64,000 bases of DNA from positions 1 to 64,000 of the forward strand of contig JAIBDD010000014.1 of NCBI GenBank assembly GCA_024679565.1. Reading direction: 5' to 3'. Origin of the DNA: Bacteroidota bacterium. Its GTDB lineage: Bacteria; Bacteroidota; Bacteroidia; NS11-12g; UBA9320. A program made the position numbers and the translations under genes. The notes beneath the pieces are model-generated. The model was given only the letters and a program-made list of their open reading frames with translations. It ran no database searches and was not told the DNA's origin. How positions within the stretch are numbered: the stretch's first letter is position 1; the number at the start of each line of letters is the position of its first letter. Positions 25,273-34,487 of the stretch are shown one piece after another.

Positions 25273-26097
25273 ATGAAGCTTCAACTAACCTGTTTATTCT
25301 TGCTGACCGCAACTCAGCTGTTCGGTCAAATGAGAAATAATCGAACGGAAGTTGGCATGGGATATGGAAGCTATACAACCGAGAATGTTGCCACAAACTC
25401 AGCAGAATATATACATCAAATAGTGTCCGAACCTATTGATTTTGGTATGTATTCAAACGGTAAATGGTATTCTAACTCAAGGCAAATACGTAACTACGAT
25501 ATGCAAGGGCTAAGACGCATAAAGCAGTCCAAAAACCTTAGAAGAGAATTGTACCTAGGCGCTAAAGTGGCGGGCCAGTTTCAACATCGCACTTTGTTTA
25601 TAGGAACAAAAGAAAATCTAGAAGAAGAAACGGTAGTCAATCAAAAAACAGGAACGGTAAGACGAACGTACGCCTTTCAAGCGGACGCCTATTCAGAATT
25701 AAACGATTACCTAAACGTTAGCCCATATGCTTTTTATCGCATCATTTTAAATGACCACTTTTCCGTAAATACATCGTTAAGTACCGGAACATTAATTCCG
25801 CTTCGGGCAGGAATACAAAAATCTTCCTATACGGGTAAGTTAAATAGGCTCGTGGAAGGTGAATCTGTTTTGTCTGAAGTTAAGCAGTATGACGGCGAAC
25901 TAACTTTTGAATGGTTCCGTGCCGAGTACACACCTAGATTGAGGTTTGAATCCACCGTTTCGGCCGAAATTCGCCCGTCAGTCAAAAAGCCTTATTACAT
26001 AAGTTGCGGAATCCTTATAGGCCAACAAATCAACTTCAATGCAGATGATGCATTTACCTATTCAGGCGTGCATATTGGCTTGCAGTCTCAGTTTTAA
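25273..26097 (+). CDS. predicted outer membrane or secreted protein, function unknown
   Basis: 274 residues: a signal peptide (KLQLTCLFLLTATQLFGQ) and then an alternating strand pattern ending in ...IGLQSQF, with an aromatic C-terminal residue as in outer-membrane beta-barrels. Phrases such as LYLGAKVAGQFQHRTLF and SVNTSLSTGTLIPLRAG support a barrel of about 12 strands. I know no family. The ATG at 25273 is chosen because it starts the signal peptide; the frame stays open to 25216. It overlaps the convergent lplA by 4 bp at the stop codons. Confidence 0.6.
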   Translation: MKLQLTCLFLLTATQLFGQMRNNRTEVGMGYGSYTTENVATNSAEYIHQIVSEPIDFGMYSNGKWYSNSRQIRNYDMQGLRRIKQSKNLRRELYLGAKVAGQFQHRTLFIGTKENLEEETVVNQKTGTVRRTYAFQADAYSELNDYLNVSPYAFYRIILNDHFSVNTSLSTGTLIPLRAGIQKSSYTGKLNRLVEGESVLSEVKQYDGELTFEWFRAEYTPRLRFESTVSAEIRPSVKKPYYISCGILIGQQINFNADDAFTYSGVHIGLQSQF

Positions 26098-27017
26098 ATC
26101 ACCACATCGAAGCCTGTTAAGGCAAATGTTTCCTTGGTAAATGGTTTACCAATCAGCAGTGATGTAATGCTATCTTGTTGAGAAGCGCTAGACGCAGACG
26201 TAATTATACCTTTCTGGACGGTCAATTTTAAACTATCCTGATCTGATAGATTTACAATTGACGTAAATTTTGGAGAATACCCGAGGTTCCAATCCCAGGT
26301 TCCAAACTTTGTATCAATCAATGCGTTAATCGCGTCCAAATCAGCCGTGTTTAGTTTGTACGTATTTGCCGCATAGTGCGCACTCAAAAAACGGCGTAAC
26401 TGATCGTTAAAAGATTTAAAATCAAAGGGTTGTATGAGAAAAGCCGTTATATTTTTGACCTTACTTCTTACGGATTTTACCGCATGTGTTTCGAATGTAA
26501 TATGGTCTTTTGGTGCGATTGAGGATCGAAGAGAGTCAAGGTCTGCATCATACAGCAAAGTGCCATGATGAATAACACGTTTCTTTTTACTGTAAACATG
26601 TTCGGCATTTCCAGATATTTTATATCCATCAACTAAAATGTCATTTCGGCCACTGTACTCGGCTGGTATTCCGATAGAATGAAGAAATTGAATGACCGGT
26701 TCTAGGTGCCTCTTGAAGTCAATCAATTTTGACGCATCGGTGCCATTTTTTATGAAACAAAAATTAAGATTACCTGGGCCATGAAAAACAGTACCGCCGC
26801 CACTTAGTCTGCGTGCTACATGGATGCCGTTTTCTTTGCAGTATTCCACCTGACATTCTTCAAATGCGTTCTGATGTTTGCCAACTACTACTGCAGGTTC
26901 GTTAACATAAAGGAAGATTATGTTTTCATCAAACTCATGTAATAAGTAAGATTCTGCAGCAAGATTGAAAAAGGGGTTCTTGCTGTGGTGTTCAATAAAA
27001 ATGAAAGGCTGACTCAA
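26094..27017 (-). CDS. lplA: lipoate-protein ligase A
   Basis: A 307-residue protein of the biotin/lipoate ligase fold: NPFFNLAAESYLL, VVVGKHQNAFEE (nucleotide/lipoyl binding), RRLSGGGTVFHGPGNLN (the RR-SGGG-A/T motif) and DILVDGYKISGNAEH. It attaches free lipoate through lipoyl-AMP to E2 and GcvH domains. The C-terminal part beyond residue about 245 corresponds to the small accessory domain of bacterial LplA. It is the last gene of rnr - prenyl synthase - lplA, 6 bp behind the synthase. Confidence 0.9.
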   Translation of the reverse strand: MSQPFIFIEHHSKNPFFNLAAESYLLHEFDENIIFLYVNEPAVVVGKHQNAFEECQVEYCKENGIHVARRLSGGGTVFHGPGNLNFCFIKNGTDASKLIDFKRHLEPVIQFLHSIGIPAEYSGRNDILVDGYKISGNAEHVYSKKKRVIHHGTLLYDADLDSLRSSIAPKDHITFETHAVKSVRSKVKNITAFLIQPFDFKSFNDQLRRFLSAHYAANTYKLNTADLDAINALIDTKFGTWDWNLGYSPKFTSIVNLSDQDSLKLTVQKGIITSASSASQQDSITSLLIGKPFTKETFALTGFDVVI

Positions 27018-27023
27018 ACTGTA

Positions 27024-27998
27024 CTATTTACTGCGCTTCATCAAATCTGATGCAAGCGATTCTATCATTTCTGTATTGTGATGCTCTCGAATTAAATCAA
27101 GGTATTTAGACGCCTTTACTGAAAACTGATTCATTATGTGTTCGGCATATTTGTCGACCTCCAACGTTCTAAATAGTAAGGTTACCGCATCAATTTTTTC
27201 CTGACTGTCAATAGTTTGTTCATACCATTGGTTTAACGTCTTCAATTGATTGGGATTTGCGCGTTTTCTTGCTTCAATCCATAAAAGGGTCTTTTTGTTT
27301 TCCAGGATATCACCTCCAATGCGTTTACCAAAACTTGCCTGATCTCCGAACGTATCTAAGTAGTCGTCCATTACCTGAAACGCCAAGCCGATATTTAAGC
27401 CATATTGGTACAGGGCATCGGTAATCATTTTTTCGGCTCCAGCCAATTGTCCGCCAGCTTCTAAGCTATAAGCTAACAATACGGAGGTTTTGCCTTCAAT
27501 CATGGAGAGGTAATCTGATTCGGTTACAGATTCTTGTGTCTCAAAATTCATGTCAAACTGCTGCCCAACACAAACGGCTTCTGCCATTTTACCAAAACCA
27601 TCGATAATCTGGTTTTTTGTTTCTAAATCAGTGTTTAGATTATTTAAAACTTGGTATGCTTTCACCAACATCAAGTCTCCACTTAATATAGCAATGTTGG
27701 GGTTCCACTTAACATGAACCGTTGGCTCTCCTCTTCTAACGTCGGCATTATCCATAATGTCGTCGTGCATCAACGTGAAATTGTGAAACACTTCAACCGC
27801 ATTGGCTAATGGAAGTGCCTTAGTTACATCGTTAGCAATAAGATTGTACCCCAGTAATACCAACAAGGGTCTTACGCGTTTGCCACCTAATTGTAAGATG
27901 TAATTCGCAGGGTCATATAGTTCATCTGGTGCTCCTTTAAAAGGGTTGTCTTGCACATAGTCCAGATATTGCTTTAGGAAGTTTGTATAGGTCGTCAT
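27024..27998 (-). CDS. polyprenyl diphosphate synthase (trans-isoprenyl type)
   Basis: A 324-residue all-helical enzyme with GGKRVRPLLVLLG, the first aspartate-rich motif MHDDIMDNADVRRGEPT and the second QVMDDYLDTFGD. The residues before the first motif (VFHNFTL) are moderately bulky, which fits short to medium chain products such as geranylgeranyl diphosphate, but chain length cannot be fixed from this. It condenses IPP onto allylic diphosphates in the cytosol. Its ATG overlaps the rnr stop by 4 bp. Confidence 0.88.
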   Translation of the reverse strand: MTTYTNFLKQYLDYVQDNPFKGAPDELYDPANYILQLGGKRVRPLLVLLGYNLIANDVTKALPLANAVEVFHNFTLMHDDIMDNADVRRGEPTVHVKWNPNIAILSGDLMLVKAYQVLNNLNTDLETKNQIIDGFGKMAEAVCVGQQFDMNFETQESVTESDYLSMIEGKTSVLLAYSLEAGGQLAGAEKMITDALYQYGLNIGLAFQVMDDYLDTFGDQASFGKRIGGDILENKKTLLWIEARKRANPNQLKTLNQWYEQTIDSQEKIDAVTLLFRTLEVDKYAEHIMNQFSVKASKYLDLIREHHNTEMIESLASDLMKRSK

Positions 27999-30127
27999 CT
28001 TAGAATCAAGCTAAAGTCTGCCGTACGTTTGTTCATATTTGTTTTCTTGATACGAATCTTCACATCGTCTCCAAACGTCAATCTTTTACCTGTTCGGCGG
28101 CCTACAACAGACAAATCTTTTTCGTAAAATTCGTAGAAGTCGCCCTTCATATCGCTAATCCGAACCATTCCTTCACAATGGTTGTCTTTCAGTTCAACAA
28201 AAATTCCCCATTCGGTTACTCCTGAAATGACACCGTCAAATACTTCACCAACGTATTCTGATAAATACTCTATCTGTTTGTATTTCGAAGAAGCTCTTTC
28301 GGCTTGAGTAGCTTTTTGTTCCATTTGTGAACTATGCTTACATGCCTTCTCAATATCATCAACTTTTGGGGCGGACTTGTTATTCAAATAATCAAAAAGT
28401 AAACGATGCACAATTAGGTCAGGGTAGCGTCGTATCGGGCTGGTAAAGTGCGTATAGTAACTAAAGTTTAAGCCAAAGTGGTAGGTATCCTTTGTGGTAT
28501 ACACCGCTTTTTCCATACTTCTTATCGCCAACGGGTGGAGAATATTTGCTTCCACTTTCCCTTCCGACTTTTCTACCATGTTATTGATTGTAGCGCTAAT
28601 TGATTCGTTACTTTTTGTATCGATTAGATAGCCGAATTTTTTTGCTGTTTGAATGAAGAAGGCCATTTTTTCGATATTGGGCGAGTCATGAACCCTGTAG
28701 GGTAGCACCTTTTTTATCTTGGTATATACGTGCTTGGCAATTGTTTTATTAGCCAATAACATGTAATCCTCTATCATTTTGTGTGCATCCACACGTACCT
28801 TTTTAATGACTTCAATGGGCTTGCCTTGATCGTCTAAAACAAATCGAAACTCATCGCTTTCAAAAGATATCGCTCCATTTTTATAACGTTGGTTCCGCAG
28901 TTTGTGTGCAAGTGTATTTAATTGTTGGATTTCTGTTTTAAGCTCTTTCGATTTCCCTTCAATAACTTCTTGTGCTTCTTCATAGCTAAATCGTCTATCA
29001 GAGTGAATCACAGTTTTGCCCACCCAGTAGTTCACGATGTCGGCATTGTTGTTCAATTCAAAAATGACGGCAAAAGCCAATCGGTCAACATTGGGTTTTA
29101 AAGAACATAAATGGTTGGAAATACGCTCGGGTAACATCGGAATCGTACGGTCAACCAAGTATACAGAAGTCGCACGATCAAATGCTTCGTCATCTAATGC
29201 AGAGTTTGGTCTTACATAATGACTCACATCTGCAATATGCACGCCAATTTCGTGGTTGCCATTTTCCAGTTTCTTATAAGAAATGGCATCGTCAAAGTCT
29301 TTGGCATCAACTGGGTCGATTGTAATGGTTAGGGTGTCACGTAAATCCTTACGCTTTTGTATTTCTTCTTTCGATATTTTATCTGGGAAGCCTTCGGCAT
29401 CATCCAAAACATTCTGCTCAAATTCGGTTTTAAATCCAAACTCAGCAACAATGGCGTGCATTTCGGTATTGTGCTCGCCTGCTTTACCTAATATTTTGGC
29501 AACTCTACCGTATGGGTTAGGTGTGCTAAGTGGCCAATCAATAAGATCTACCAACACCTTGTCTCCATCTTTAGCTTTGTTCATATCCTCCATGGATACG
29601 AAAAAATCAACGTGTATTCTACTGTTATCAGGAATGACAAAAGCGAATTTTTTCATCCGCTGAACGGTACCAACAAACTGAGTTCGAGCTCGATCAACAA
29701 CCTCAATTATTTTCCCTTCAAGTCTGCTTCCTTTCTTCTGTCTGATTAACTCAACGGTTACCGTATCACCGTTTAAGGCCATGCCAGTTAACGACTTACT
29801 GATGTATATGTCTTCATCAAGTTCATCAACCAGTACAAAGGCTGCGCCGCGTTGGGTAAATTCAACTATGCCCGTAAATAGGCTATAGTCAGGTATGTAA
29901 CGGTACTTGCCTCTATCAATGGCTTCGATAATTTCTTCCTTCTCCATAACCTGGAGAATCTTTATCACATCATCTTTTTGTTCATTGGATGTTAGCCCGA
30001 GCTGATGCGTAATTTGTTTGTAGTTGTATGATTTTCGAGGGTTTCCGCGAAAAAAATCAAGTAATTGTCTGTATTTACCGGGTAGTTTTTTTGGCCCGGA
30101 TTTGTTTATTTTTTTCTTCTTTTTCAA
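27995..30127 (-). CDS. rnr: ribonuclease R (3'-5' exoribonuclease)
   Basis: 710 residues in the RNB order: a basic N terminus (MKKKKKINKSGPKKLPGKY) with a winged-helix domain (about 15-75), cold-shock domains (about 80-230), the RNB catalytic domain (TITIDPVDAKDFDDAISYKK with the clustered Asp residues; YTHFTSPIRRYPDLIVHR) and an S1 domain at the C terminus (FDGVISGVTEWGIFVEL). It degrades structured RNA in the cytosol. The start is TTG at 30127; no better codon lies nearby. First gene of the rnr - prenyl synthase - lplA operon. Confidence 0.95.
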   Translation of the reverse strand: MKKKKKINKSGPKKLPGKYRQLLDFFRGNPRKSYNYKQITHQLGLTSNEQKDDVIKILQVMEKEEIIEAIDRGKYRYIPDYSLFTGIVEFTQRGAAFVLVDELDEDIYISKSLTGMALNGDTVTVELIRQKKGSRLEGKIIEVVDRARTQFVGTVQRMKKFAFVIPDNSRIHVDFFVSMEDMNKAKDGDKVLVDLIDWPLSTPNPYGRVAKILGKAGEHNTEMHAIVAEFGFKTEFEQNVLDDAEGFPDKISKEEIQKRKDLRDTLTITIDPVDAKDFDDAISYKKLENGNHEIGVHIADVSHYVRPNSALDDEAFDRATSVYLVDRTIPMLPERISNHLCSLKPNVDRLAFAVIFELNNNADIVNYWVGKTVIHSDRRFSYEEAQEVIEGKSKELKTEIQQLNTLAHKLRNQRYKNGAISFESDEFRFVLDDQGKPIEVIKKVRVDAHKMIEDYMLLANKTIAKHVYTKIKKVLPYRVHDSPNIEKMAFFIQTAKKFGYLIDTKSNESISATINNMVEKSEGKVEANILHPLAIRSMEKAVYTTKDTYHFGLNFSYYTHFTSPIRRYPDLIVHRLLFDYLNNKSAPKVDDIEKACKHSSQMEQKATQAERASSKYKQIEYLSEYVGEVFDGVISGVTEWGIFVELKDNHCEGMVRISDMKGDFYEFYEKDLSVVGRRTGKRLTFGDDVKIRIKKTNMNKRTADFSLILR

Positions 30128-30328
30128 ATCGTTGCGAAGTTAAGTGATTTTCAGAGGTTAATCTGAAGGTGTGAATGGTTAGGTAAGGTTTAATGGTTTG
30201 GTAATGTAGGGTTAGCATTGTAGTGCCCTGATGTCAATAAGGTTCTCTAGGAATAAAAACGTCTTCTAGAGATAGTTGACTATCTATTAGACAGCTGAAC
30301 TTAGAATTTGTTCATTGTAAAAAGCCAC

Positions 30329-31978
30329 CTAAGCGTGCAGCAACTTTTTGGTATACTTTTCTTTTGGATTTTTAACAAGCGACTCTGTATCACTGAGTTC
30401 AACAACTTTGCCTTCCTGCATCACAACAATTCGGTCGCAGATGTAACTGACCACGTTTAAGTCATGGCTGATAAACATATAGGTTAACTGTCTATTCACC
30501 TTAAGCTGGTTAAACAAATTAAGTATTTGAGCCTGTACGGATATATCCAAAGCAGATACCGACTCGTCGCATATAATTAAATCTGGTTCTACAGCTAATG
30601 CACGTGCAATGCTTACACGTTGTCGTTGCCCACCAGAAAACTCATGCGGATATTTAGCATAATCCTTCTCTTGCAGCCCAACTTCCAGTAAAAGCGCATG
30701 TACTTTTTCTTGTATTGCTTGTTTGCCTTGAGCAAGCTTATGAACCCGAATTGGTTCCGAAATTATATCACCAACCTTCATGGCCGGATTAAGCGAAGCA
30801 TAAGGATCTTGAAAAATCATTTGCACTTTTTTTGCAAACGCTTTCCGATCTGTGTTTGCTGGCTTGCCTTGAAAAGTGATATTCCCACTGTCTGCCTCCA
30901 GTAGTTGTATGATTATTTTAGAAAGTGTTGATTTCCCGCAACCCGATTCCCCAATTAATCCTAATGTTTCCCCTTTGTGTATAGCAAAACTTACATCGCT
31001 TAACGCTTTTGTTACCGTTTTGCCATTCGGAAACGATTTAGATATGTTTTGGATTTCAATGTAGGGAGCTTCATCGATTTTTTGGAATGTAAAGCTCTGA
31101 TTTTTAAATGGTTTAGCAACAAACGCTCCGTCTATATAGTCGGCAAGTTCGTGAATGGTTGGTAAGACTGTAGACCGGTTTGAAAATTTCGGCTGACATT
31201 GTAACAAGCTTTTGGTATATACACTCTGCGGATTGTTAACCACCTGAGCTGTGGAACCCGTTTCTATGATGTCTCCCTTATACATAACGATAATTTCGTC
31301 GGTAAAATCCTTTACCAATTGTAAATCATGGGAGATTAATACGAGTCCTGTGTTCCGTTTTTTACAGCTTTCCACCATATGCTGAGTTAAGGCTTTCTGC
31401 AACACACTGTCGAGTGCCGTTGTTGGTTCATCAGCGATAAGAATTGATGGGTCGTTGGCTAGCGCTATGGCAATCATTACTCGCTGTCTTTGCCCGCCCG
31501 ACAGTTGGTGAGGATAACGCTTAAATAGTTTTTCGGGCTCCGGAAGTTGCATTTCTACAAGCAAGTCAAGTGCCTTTTTCTTGGCTTTATTTTTACTACT
31601 TGGCTGATGTTGCATTATTGCTTCAACTACCTGCTGTCCGCATGTAAATAGCGGATGTAGGGCGGTCATAGGCTCTTGAAATATATATGATATTTCATTA
31701 CCACGGATGGTTTCTAAATGGGCATCATCCGAATGTAAAAGGTCTAATTCAAACCCATTTTCTGAGGTGAAAGACATTTTATCGGCAGTACAAATAGCAT
31801 TCGAAATGAGTCGAGTAAGGCTCAAAACACTAACACTTTTGCCGGAACCAGATTCGCCAACAATGCCGATAATTTGACCTGGTTGTAAGGTCAAGCTAAA
31901 GTCGTTCACTACCTGTTCTGAACCCCTTTCAGATGGGAAGGATATGTTTAGGTTTTGTATGTGTAATAAGTTTTGCAC
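30329..31978 (-). CDS. dipeptide/oligopeptide-type ABC transporter, fused double ATPase
   Basis: Two complete ABC ATPase domains in one 549-residue chain: the first has GESGSGKSVSVLSL, HQLSGGQRQRVMIA and ILIADEPTTALD; the second has GESGCGKSTLSKII, HEFSGGQRQRVSIARAL and LIICDESVSALD. Both carry the C-terminal extension of DppD/DppF types, so this is a fusion like YejF or GsiA. It would energise uptake of peptides or related small molecules; no permease or binding protein is adjacent. The start is GTG at 31978, sharing a base with the TAG of the DUF4293 gene. Confidence 0.9.
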   Translation of the reverse strand: MQNLLHIQNLNISFPSERGSEQVVNDFSLTLQPGQIIGIVGESGSGKSVSVLSLTRLISNAICTADKMSFTSENGFELDLLHSDDAHLETIRGNEISYIFQEPMTALHPLFTCGQQVVEAIMQHQPSSKNKAKKKALDLLVEMQLPEPEKLFKRYPHQLSGGQRQRVMIAIALANDPSILIADEPTTALDSVLQKALTQHMVESCKKRNTGLVLISHDLQLVKDFTDEIIVMYKGDIIETGSTAQVVNNPQSVYTKSLLQCQPKFSNRSTVLPTIHELADYIDGAFVAKPFKNQSFTFQKIDEAPYIEIQNISKSFPNGKTVTKALSDVSFAIHKGETLGLIGESGCGKSTLSKIIIQLLEADSGNITFQGKPANTDRKAFAKKVQMIFQDPYASLNPAMKVGDIISEPIRVHKLAQGKQAIQEKVHALLLEVGLQEKDYAKYPHEFSGGQRQRVSIARALAVEPDLIICDESVSALDISVQAQILNLFNQLKVNRQLTYMFISHDLNVVSYICDRIVVMQEGKVVELSDTESLVKNPKEKYTKKLLHA

Positions 31979-32481
31979 TAACGAATACGATCTAATGAAC
32001 GTACGAGTTTTTCATCTTTACCAATCCTGTGATAGGCCAAGAGTGCAAAAACGAAAATAGCCAAAGGTATTCCGGCACCATTCAATACAGCCTGTTGGGT
32101 ATCTATATCGGTATAGGCGTTACCAAAACTGAGTAAATACATCGAAACAAGCACCACTACATTCATGGCTATTATCCCAAAGACTAACCGCTGTTGTAGT
32201 TTTCTCTTTTTAAATAAAAATATGGTGATTAAAGAAAGCAATGCAATACCTCCAAGGAAGTAAATAATTGTATGGTTCGTCCCGATTTTACCTTCTTCTG
32301 TATCTGTAGAATTGTAGTCTACCGTGATGGTAGTGGTAGCATAAGCTGTTGTATCACCAGTGCTTTCATTAGTTACACTGGGTTTGCCAGTTTCAGCATA
32401 GAAAGGGATATCACCAAAAAGAAGTAAACTACTTATTATGGTTATGGCTATCAAATAGAGGCTTTGCAATCGTTGAATCAT
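31978..32481 (-). CDS. DUF4293 family membrane protein
   Basis: 167 residues with four membrane helices: QRLQSLYLIAITIISSLLLF, then a short extracytoplasmic loop rich in Thr, then two helices around FLGGIALLSLITIFLF and GIIAMNVVVLVSMYLL, and AIFVFALLAYHRIGKDEKLV at the end. The MIQR(L/I)Q start and this topology are typical of DUF4293, a family restricted to Bacteroidota with no known function. It shares a base with the ABC gene downstream and is divergent from the thiolase. Confidence 0.8.
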   Translation of the reverse strand: MIQRLQSLYLIAITIISSLLLFGDIPFYAETGKPSVTNESTGDTTAYATTTITVDYNSTDTEEGKIGTNHTIIYFLGGIALLSLITIFLFKKRKLQQRLVFGIIAMNVVVLVSMYLLSFGNAYTDIDTQQAVLNGAGIPLAIFVFALLAYHRIGKDEKLVRSLDRIR

Positions 32482-32486
32482 ATGGA

Positions 32487-32494
32487 CAAAATTA
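32487..32494 (-). promoter_or_regulatory. -7 element (TAATTTTG) directly before the DUF4293 gene
   Basis: On the minus strand TAATTTTG ends 5 bp before the ATG at 32481, so transcription could start at the start codon. A -33 TTG at the right distance is not visible, so confidence is limited. Confidence 0.4.
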
Positions 32495-32506
32495 AGCCAT
32501 TATCAA

Positions 32507-32514
32507 TACCTTTG
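32507..32514 (+). promoter_or_regulatory. -7 element (TACCTTTG) of the thiolase gene
   Basis: TACCTTTG matches TAnnTTTG and ends 19 bp before the thiolase ATG. It lies in the 52-bp divergent interval shared with the DUF4293 gene. Confidence 0.45.
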
Positions 32515-32533
32515 CACCCTCAAAAATTGCAAT

Positions 32534-33730
32534 ATGAAAACAGCTTACGTCATTGATGCGGTTCGCACACCAGTCGGAAAATTTGGAGGTAGTTTAGCCA
32601 GTATTCGCCCAGACGACTTGGCGGCCATTGTAATTAAATCCATTGTAAACCGTAATGCGTCGGTAGATTTTAGTCGCGTTGAGGATGTAATAATGGGGGC
32701 TGCAAATCAAGCAGGTGAAGACAATCGCGACGTGGCGCGAATGGCGGTATTAATGGCTGGTCTTCCGATTACGGTACCGGGTGTTACTGTTAACAGACTT
32801 TGCGCAAGCGGATTGCAAGCCATTGGTGATGCGGCTAAAAGTTTAATGGTTGGCTATGGTGATTTGTATTTGGCCGGTGGTGTAGAAAGCATGACCCGAG
32901 CACCTTTTGTTATGGCAAAAGCAGAAACTGCTTTTTCCCGCAAACCAGAAATATACGATACGTCGATTGGGTGGAGATTCACAAACCCCAAACTGGCTAA
33001 AGAATACCATCCATTTGCGATGGGCGAAACAGCCGAAAACGTTGCTGAACGTTGGAAAATTACAAGAGAGGCTCAAGATAGATTCTCACACGAAACTCAA
33101 GTTAAATATGATACCGCCCACAAAGCTGGCAAGTTTAAAGAAGAACTTACTGAGGTGTCTATTCCTCAACGTAAAAAAGACCCGATTATCTTTAATAAAG
33201 ACGAGCATCCAAGATTAAGCTCCATTGAAAAATTATCGACTTTAAGGCCTGCTTTCCGTCAAGGAGGAACGGTAACAGCCGGTAATTCATCTGGAATTAA
33301 TGATGGGGCTGCGATGTTGTTGATGGCTTCCGAAGAAGCGGTCAAATCTATGAATTTAAAGCCTATCGCAAGGGTTGTTGCAGAAGCTGAAACAGGCGTA
33401 CACCCAGACATAATGGGTATAGGTCCGGTATCGGCAACACAAAAAGCACTGAAACGTGCTGGTTTAACCATGCAAGACATTGGTTTAATTGAATTGAACG
33501 AGGCATTTGCGGCTCAAGCTATTGCCTGCGCACGTGAGTTAGACGTAAACATGGATATTGTTAATGTTAATGGTGGATCCATAGCCATAGGCCATCCATT
33601 AGGTGCCAGTGGTGCACGTATATCTACAACGTTGCTGCATGAAATGCAAAAACGCGATGTACGTTACGGTTTAGCAACCATGTGTGTTGGTGTTGGTCAG
33701 GGTAAAGCTGTTATTTTCGAAAAGCTTTAA
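32534..33730 (+). CDS. acetyl-CoA C-acyltransferase (thiolase)
   Basis: A 398-residue thiolase with the nucleophilic Cys in VNRLCASGLQAIGDAA, the His in IGHPLGASGAR and the second Cys in TMCVGVGQGKAVIF. It cleaves 3-ketoacyl-CoA (or condenses acetyl-CoA) in the cytosol, in beta-oxidation or in the aromatic (beta-ketoadipyl) pathway; the sequence alone does not separate FadA, PcaF and AtoB. It may also supply acetoacetyl-CoA for the mevalonate pathway. truA follows 5 bp later. Confidence 0.93.
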   Translation: MKTAYVIDAVRTPVGKFGGSLASIRPDDLAAIVIKSIVNRNASVDFSRVEDVIMGAANQAGEDNRDVARMAVLMAGLPITVPGVTVNRLCASGLQAIGDAAKSLMVGYGDLYLAGGVESMTRAPFVMAKAETAFSRKPEIYDTSIGWRFTNPKLAKEYHPFAMGETAENVAERWKITREAQDRFSHETQVKYDTAHKAGKFKEELTEVSIPQRKKDPIIFNKDEHPRLSSIEKLSTLRPAFRQGGTVTAGNSSGINDGAAMLLMASEEAVKSMNLKPIARVVAEAETGVHPDIMGIGPVSATQKALKRAGLTMQDIGLIELNEAFAAQAIACARELDVNMDIVNVNGGSIAIGHPLGASGARISTTLLHEMQKRDVRYGLATMCVGVGQGKAVIFEKL

Positions 33731-33735
33731 ATCAA

Positions 33736-34482
33736 ATGCGCATTGCGTTAGAACTCAAATATGACGGTGGGAATTACCACGGTTGGCAATTTCAAAACAA
33801 TGTCGTAACGGTTCAAGAAGTAATTCAGGAGGGGTTGCACAAACTTCTCCGAAAAAAAACCGCCATTACAGGTTGTGGGAGAACAGATACTGGTGTACAC
33901 GCCAAACACTTTATTGCCCATTTTGATTACGATGGTGAGTTGTCGGATGATTTCGTATTTAGGTTGAATAATGTTTTACCAAAAGATATTGGAATAGACG
34001 CTATTTACCATGTGCCAGATAATTTTAACGCAAGATTTGCCGCAACGGCAAGAACATACAAGTATCACATTTCGAAGGTCAAAGATCCATTTGGCCGAAG
34101 TTATTCGATGGTCTTTTACCGAGGTTTAGACGTTGATTTAATGAACAAAGCTTGCACTATACTTAAGACCCATAAAGAGTTTGGTGCGTTTTGTAAAAGC
34201 CATACACAAAATAAAACGAATATTTGTGACGTAACACAAGCAGAATGGACCCAAGACAAGTCGATGTTGGTTTTAACCATAACGGCAAATCGCTTTTTAC
34301 GAAATATGGTGAGGGCCATTGTTGGGACTTTATTAGAAGTTGGAGAAAACAAAATATCACTTCAGGAGTTTGAAGATATAATCGTTTCTCAGAATAGACA
34401 GCGGGCAGGGTATTCGGTTCCTGCACAAGGCTTGTTTTTAGAACATGTTGCGTACAATAAAACTGACTGGAAGAAAATTTAA
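33736..34482 (+). CDS. truA: tRNA pseudouridine(38-40) synthase
   Basis: A 248-residue TruA with LELKYDGGNYHGWQFQ at the start, the catalytic Asp in GCGRTDTGVHAKHF, and ANRFLRNMVRAIVGTLLEVG near the end. It converts uridines 38-40 of many tRNAs to pseudouridine. It follows the thiolase by 5 bp and precedes an ABC exporter by 5 bp. Confidence 0.95.
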   Translation: MRIALELKYDGGNYHGWQFQNNVVTVQEVIQEGLHKLLRKKTAITGCGRTDTGVHAKHFIAHFDYDGELSDDFVFRLNNVLPKDIGIDAIYHVPDNFNARFAATARTYKYHISKVKDPFGRSYSMVFYRGLDVDLMNKACTILKTHKEFGAFCKSHTQNKTNICDVTQAEWTQDKSMLVLTITANRFLRNMVRAIVGTLLEVGENKISLQEFEDIIVSQNRQRAGYSVPAQGLFLEHVAYNKTDWKKI

Positions 34483-34487
34483 ATTAA

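Noticed and set aside
30128-30328. The 201-bp interval between the double-ATPase gene and rnr, examined for a small RNA or terminator
   Set aside because: Only a 6-bp inverted repeat (AGATAG/CTATCT) without an adjacent T-run is visible; nothing supports a named feature.
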